Positions 6,238-7,897 of a stretch of 7,897 bases of DNA are shown here, piece after piece. The number at the start of each line of letters is the position of its first letter. The stretch's first letter is position 1. The position numbers and the translations under genes are program-made. Under the pieces are notes generated by a model. The model was not told the origin of the DNA, searched no databases, and was given only the letters and a program-made list of their open reading frames with translations. Source of the DNA: Clostridiales bacterium (GTDB lineage: Bacteria; Bacillota_A; Clostridia; Christensenellales; Christensenellaceae); contig QANA01000017.1 in assembly GCA_003149735.1 (NCBI GenBank), positions 9,395 to 17,291 on the forward strand. The letters run 5' to 3'.

Positions 6238-7038
6238 ATGCATCAGAAATATAATACATTGCTTGATGTCATGCGAGAATATGAGAAGGTTGGTATTTGC
6301 CTTTCGGGCGGTTCGGGCAGTGCGCTGGTGGCAATTGCGGCGGTAGAAGCTTTGGGAGCAGAGAATGTTGTGGCGATCACGGCAAATACTCCTTTTTTTA
6401 CTGGGGAAGAGTTGTTGTCCAGCAAAGATCTCTGTAAACGCCTGGGGATTCGGTTGTATGTGCCTAATACGAATCTGCTCATGAATTCTGCTGTGGTGAC
6501 GAATGGACCTGACCGTTGTTATCATTGCAAGAAGTGCATTATTGATGTTGTGAGGAATACGGCAATAGAGCTGGGCATTCGTACATTGCTGGATGGAAGC
6601 TGTGCTTCTCCTGAGCATTTTGCAGCACAGGAAGATCATAATGAAAAAGTGCTTTCTGAATTGGGCATTGCTTGCCCTTTGCGCATTGCAGATATCAATC
6701 GGGAAGATGTTTATGAGATCATGAACGAATTGTCGATGGGCTATTATGTGCGCCCGGAAAATGCCTGCCTGGCAACACGGGTAGCGCAGGATGAACCTAT
6801 CACGCTGAAAAAAATCCGTTGGATTCGGGCCGCAGAAAATTATATCCATTCTTTGGGTTATGGATTGGTGCGTGTGCGTGTAAAAGGAAATACAGCTCGG
6901 ATTGAAGTTGCCAAAGAGGATGTGGAAGATTTGATGCGGCAGCGTGAAGAAGTGGAAGTCGAGTTGAATGAAATGGGCTTCAAGGAAGTCATTATTGATG
7001 AGGAAGGCTATAAGAGAGAGGCTGCCTCGTGTCTGTAA
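6238..7038 (+). CDS. larE: LarE-like PP-loop protein (divergent sulfur-transferase family member)
   Basis: The 266-aa protein belongs to the adenine-nucleotide alpha-hydrolase (PP-loop) group and is closest to LarE. LarE adenylates and sulfurates the nicotinic-acid-derived precursor of the nickel-pincer cofactor of lactate racemase. The symbol denotes family membership, not proven function. Supporting features are a PP-loop at 23-28, TANTPFFTGEEL (48-59), PDRCYHCKK (91-99), LLDGS (117-121) and NACLATR (175-181). C94, C97 and C177 match the three-cysteine LarE type thought to hold an iron-sulfur cluster. Two things are odd: the PP-loop reads SGGSGS where SGGxDS is expected, and the usual YRPG segment is absent (HNEKV, 134-138, lies there). 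No larA, larB or larC is in the window. The start at 6238 is chosen because GAGG (6228-6231) precedes it; an in-frame ATG at 6226 would bury that site. Confidence 0.82.
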   Translation: MHQKYNTLLDVMREYEKVGICLSGGSGSALVAIAAVEALGAENVVAITANTPFFTGEELLSSKDLCKRLGIRLYVPNTNLLMNSAVVTNGPDRCYHCKKCIIDVVRNTAIELGIRTLLDGSCASPEHFAAQEDHNEKVLSELGIACPLRIADINREDVYEIMNELSMGYYVRPENACLATRVAQDEPITLKKIRWIRAAENYIHSLGYGLVRVRVKGNTARIEVAKEDVEDLMRQREEVEVELNEMGFKEVIIDEEGYKREAASCL

Positions 7039-7052
7039 GTGGAAGCAAGTAG

Positions 7053-7078
7053 AAAATGCCGCCTTTGCGGCATTTTTT
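7053..7078 (+). terminator. Intrinsic terminator after the LarE-like gene
   Basis: AAAATGCCGC (7053-7062) pairs perfectly with GCGGCATTTT (7067-7076) around a CTTT loop, and the T-run extends to 7078. It starts 14 nt after the stop codon. Only 26 nt separate its end from the next start codon, so the downstream genes have little room for a promoter of their own. Confidence 0.88.
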
Positions 7079-7104
7079 CGTGACTGGAAGAGGAGAATTG
7101 ACAA

Positions 7105-7455
7105 ATGGCAAAATACGAATGCCGCCTGAAAGGATCCTTTACGCATTTTTTGCAATATTTGGATCAGGCAATTCTGCAGAGCAGTATCTCAGCCAGCTAT
7201 GAAGAAGGCAGTGACTACTGTCTCGGAGAAACGCGATGTGCAGTTCGGGTTTATGAGCGTTATAGTGTGACCGGAAGCAATCGCGTCAGCTTATCGGTCA
7301 CATTATTGGGCAAGGGAGAAGAGTTGATGCTCTGTGCAATCACTTCAGGCGGAAGCCAGGCGGCTTTTTTCAAAATCAACACATGGGGTGAAGAGGCGTT
7401 TTTAGAGCAGGTGGAGCGGGCTGTGCACAATTATGAGCGCAGGGATATACGGTAA
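7105..7455 (+). CDS. DUF6054 family protein, function unknown
   Basis: This 116-aa protein matches the pattern I know for DUF6054, a small uncharacterised family of Bacillota: [12 protein letters not shown] (27-38), [11 protein letters not shown] (44-54), [15 protein letters not shown] (60-74) and [20 protein letters not shown] (80-99). It is predicted to be a soluble alpha/beta protein with no signal peptide, membrane segment or obvious catalytic motif. The TSGGSQ loop and the two well-kept cysteines (C39, C45) stand out. The ATG at 7105 has AGGAG (7091-7095) at 9-nt spacing. The stop codon overlaps the ribosome binding site of the following radical SAM gene, so the two are co-transcribed and probably translationally coupled. 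The role is unknown. Confidence 0.82.
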   Translation: MAKYECRLKGSFTHFLQYLDQAILQSSISASYEEGSDYCLGETRCAVRVYERYSVTGSNRVSLSVTLLGKGEELMLCAITSGGSQAAFFKINTWGEEAFLEQVERAVHNYERRDIR

Positions 7456-7460
7456 GGAGG
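7453..7460 (+). promoter_or_regulatory. Stop-overlapping Shine-Dalgarno of the radical SAM gene
   Basis: TAAGGAGG combines the stop codon of the DUF6054 gene (TAA, 7453-7455) with a near-perfect anti-16S complement, 6 nt before the ATG at 7467. This arrangement suits translational coupling. Confidence 0.85.
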
Positions 7461-7466
7461 AAAACT

Positions 7467-7897
7467 ATGGCATTTTTGCCGGTAAATCAGGCAGATATGC
7501 AGGCACGTGGTTGGGAAGCAGTAGATTTTGCCTATGTGATTGGCGATGCCTATGTGGATCATCCCAGCTTTGGGCCGGCTATTATTTCCAGAGTTTTGGA
7601 GCAGCATGGCTATCGGGTTGGAATTATAGCACAACCGGATTGGCATAAGTTAGAGAATTTTACGGTGTTTGGGAGGCCGCGGCTGGGCTTTCTCATTTCT
7701 TCGGGAAACATCGATCCGATGGTCAATCATTATACGGTCGCAAAGCGTCGCCGGACGACAGATGCTTATTCACCAGGCGGGAAAATGGGCTTGCGGCCGG
7801 ATCGGGCAACTACAGTTTATGCCAACTGCATTCGGCAGGTATATAAGGATATTCCGATAATAGCCGGGGGAATCGAAGCGAGTTTGCGCAGATTGGC
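7467..7897 (+). CDS. ygiQ: YgiQ-family radical SAM protein, N-terminal part
   Basis: The gene runs off the right edge after 143 complete codons. The N-terminus is highly characteristic of the YgiQ (UPF0313) family: DMQARGW (10-16), [13 protein letters not shown] (24-36), [20 protein letters not shown] (38-57) and, near the end of the visible part, [13 protein letters not shown]. This region is the N-terminal domain that precedes the radical SAM core in full-length members of about 600 residues. The CxxxCxxC cluster motif should lie beyond the window and cannot be checked. The biochemical function of the family is not established. The ATG at 7467 is fixed by TAAGGAGG 6 nt upstream, and the gene follows the DUF6054 gene by 11 bp. 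Confidence 0.93.
   Translation, partial: MAFLPVNQADMQARGWEAVDFAYVIGDAYVDHPSFGPAIISRVLEQHGYRVGIIAQPDWHKLENFTVFGRPRLGFLISSGNIDPMVNHYTVAKRRRTTDAYSPGGKMGLRPDRATTVYANCIRQVYKDIPIIAGGIEASLRRL

Noticed and set aside
7098..7103. TTGACA as a -35 box
   Set aside because: It is immediately before the DUF6054 start codon and has no -10-like sequence 16-18 bp downstream. It is better explained as ribosome-binding-site spacer sequence.
6139..7155. Open frame of 338 codons on the minus strand
   Set aside because: It lies antisense to the LarE-like gene, crosses that gene's terminator and promoter region, has no family resemblance and no ribosome binding site, and shows a Phe/Cys/His-rich composition typical of antisense translation.

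Overview
This window looks like the chromosome of a low-to-mid-GC Bacillota (Firmicutes) bacterium. The main reason is a complete ctsR-mcsA-mcsB-clpC operon, which is the class III heat-shock and protein-arginine-phosphorylation locus of that phylum. Shine-Dalgarno sites are strong (AAAGGAGG, TAAGGAGG), and the promoters are sigma-A-like with AT-rich upstream DNA. The short McsB (335 aa) and the lack of radA/disA after clpC point away from Bacillus and towards a clostridial or Negativicutes-type lineage, but the window cannot settle the genus.

Layout. Positions 1-92 hold the first 30 codons of an unrecognised minus-strand gene with its own promoter (182-210) and a folded leader. A divergent 295-bp AT-rich intergenic region separates it from the heat-shock operon. 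That region carries a strong extended -10 promoter (305-332) and, at the predicted transcription start, a tandem CtsR operator (342-358). The plus-strand operon ctsR (388-840), mcsA (857-1372), mcsB (1378-2385), clpC (2406-4859) has gaps of 16, 5 and 20 bp and ends at a textbook terminator (4887-4920). Next come a GNAT acetyltransferase gene (5000-5608) and a convergent low-molecular-weight protein tyrosine phosphatase gene (5621-6088, minus). A divergent plus-strand unit follows: a LarE-like PP-loop protein (6238-7038), a terminator (7053-7078), a DUF6054 protein (7105-7455) and the 5' end of a YgiQ-family radical SAM gene (7467 to the window edge).

How the genes work together. CtsR represses its own operon. 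McsB, activated by McsA, phosphorylates arginines on CtsR and on damaged proteins. ClpC recognises phosphoarginine through its N-domain and feeds clients to ClpP, which is encoded outside the window. The key residues for each step are visible: the CtsR wing arginine, the McsB RDxxRA pocket, and the two ClpC N-domain glutamates. The nearby phosphatase carries Ile, not Thr, in its P-loop, so it is better read as a tyrosine phosphatase than as the YwlE-type arginine phosphatase that would complete the cycle.

Most of the window is well-known biology. The least ordinary protein is the LarE-like one: its ATP-binding motif reads SGGSGS rather than SGGxDS and its YRPG segment is missing, while three cluster-type cysteines are kept. 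No mobile elements, CRISPR arrays, tRNA or rRNA genes were seen.
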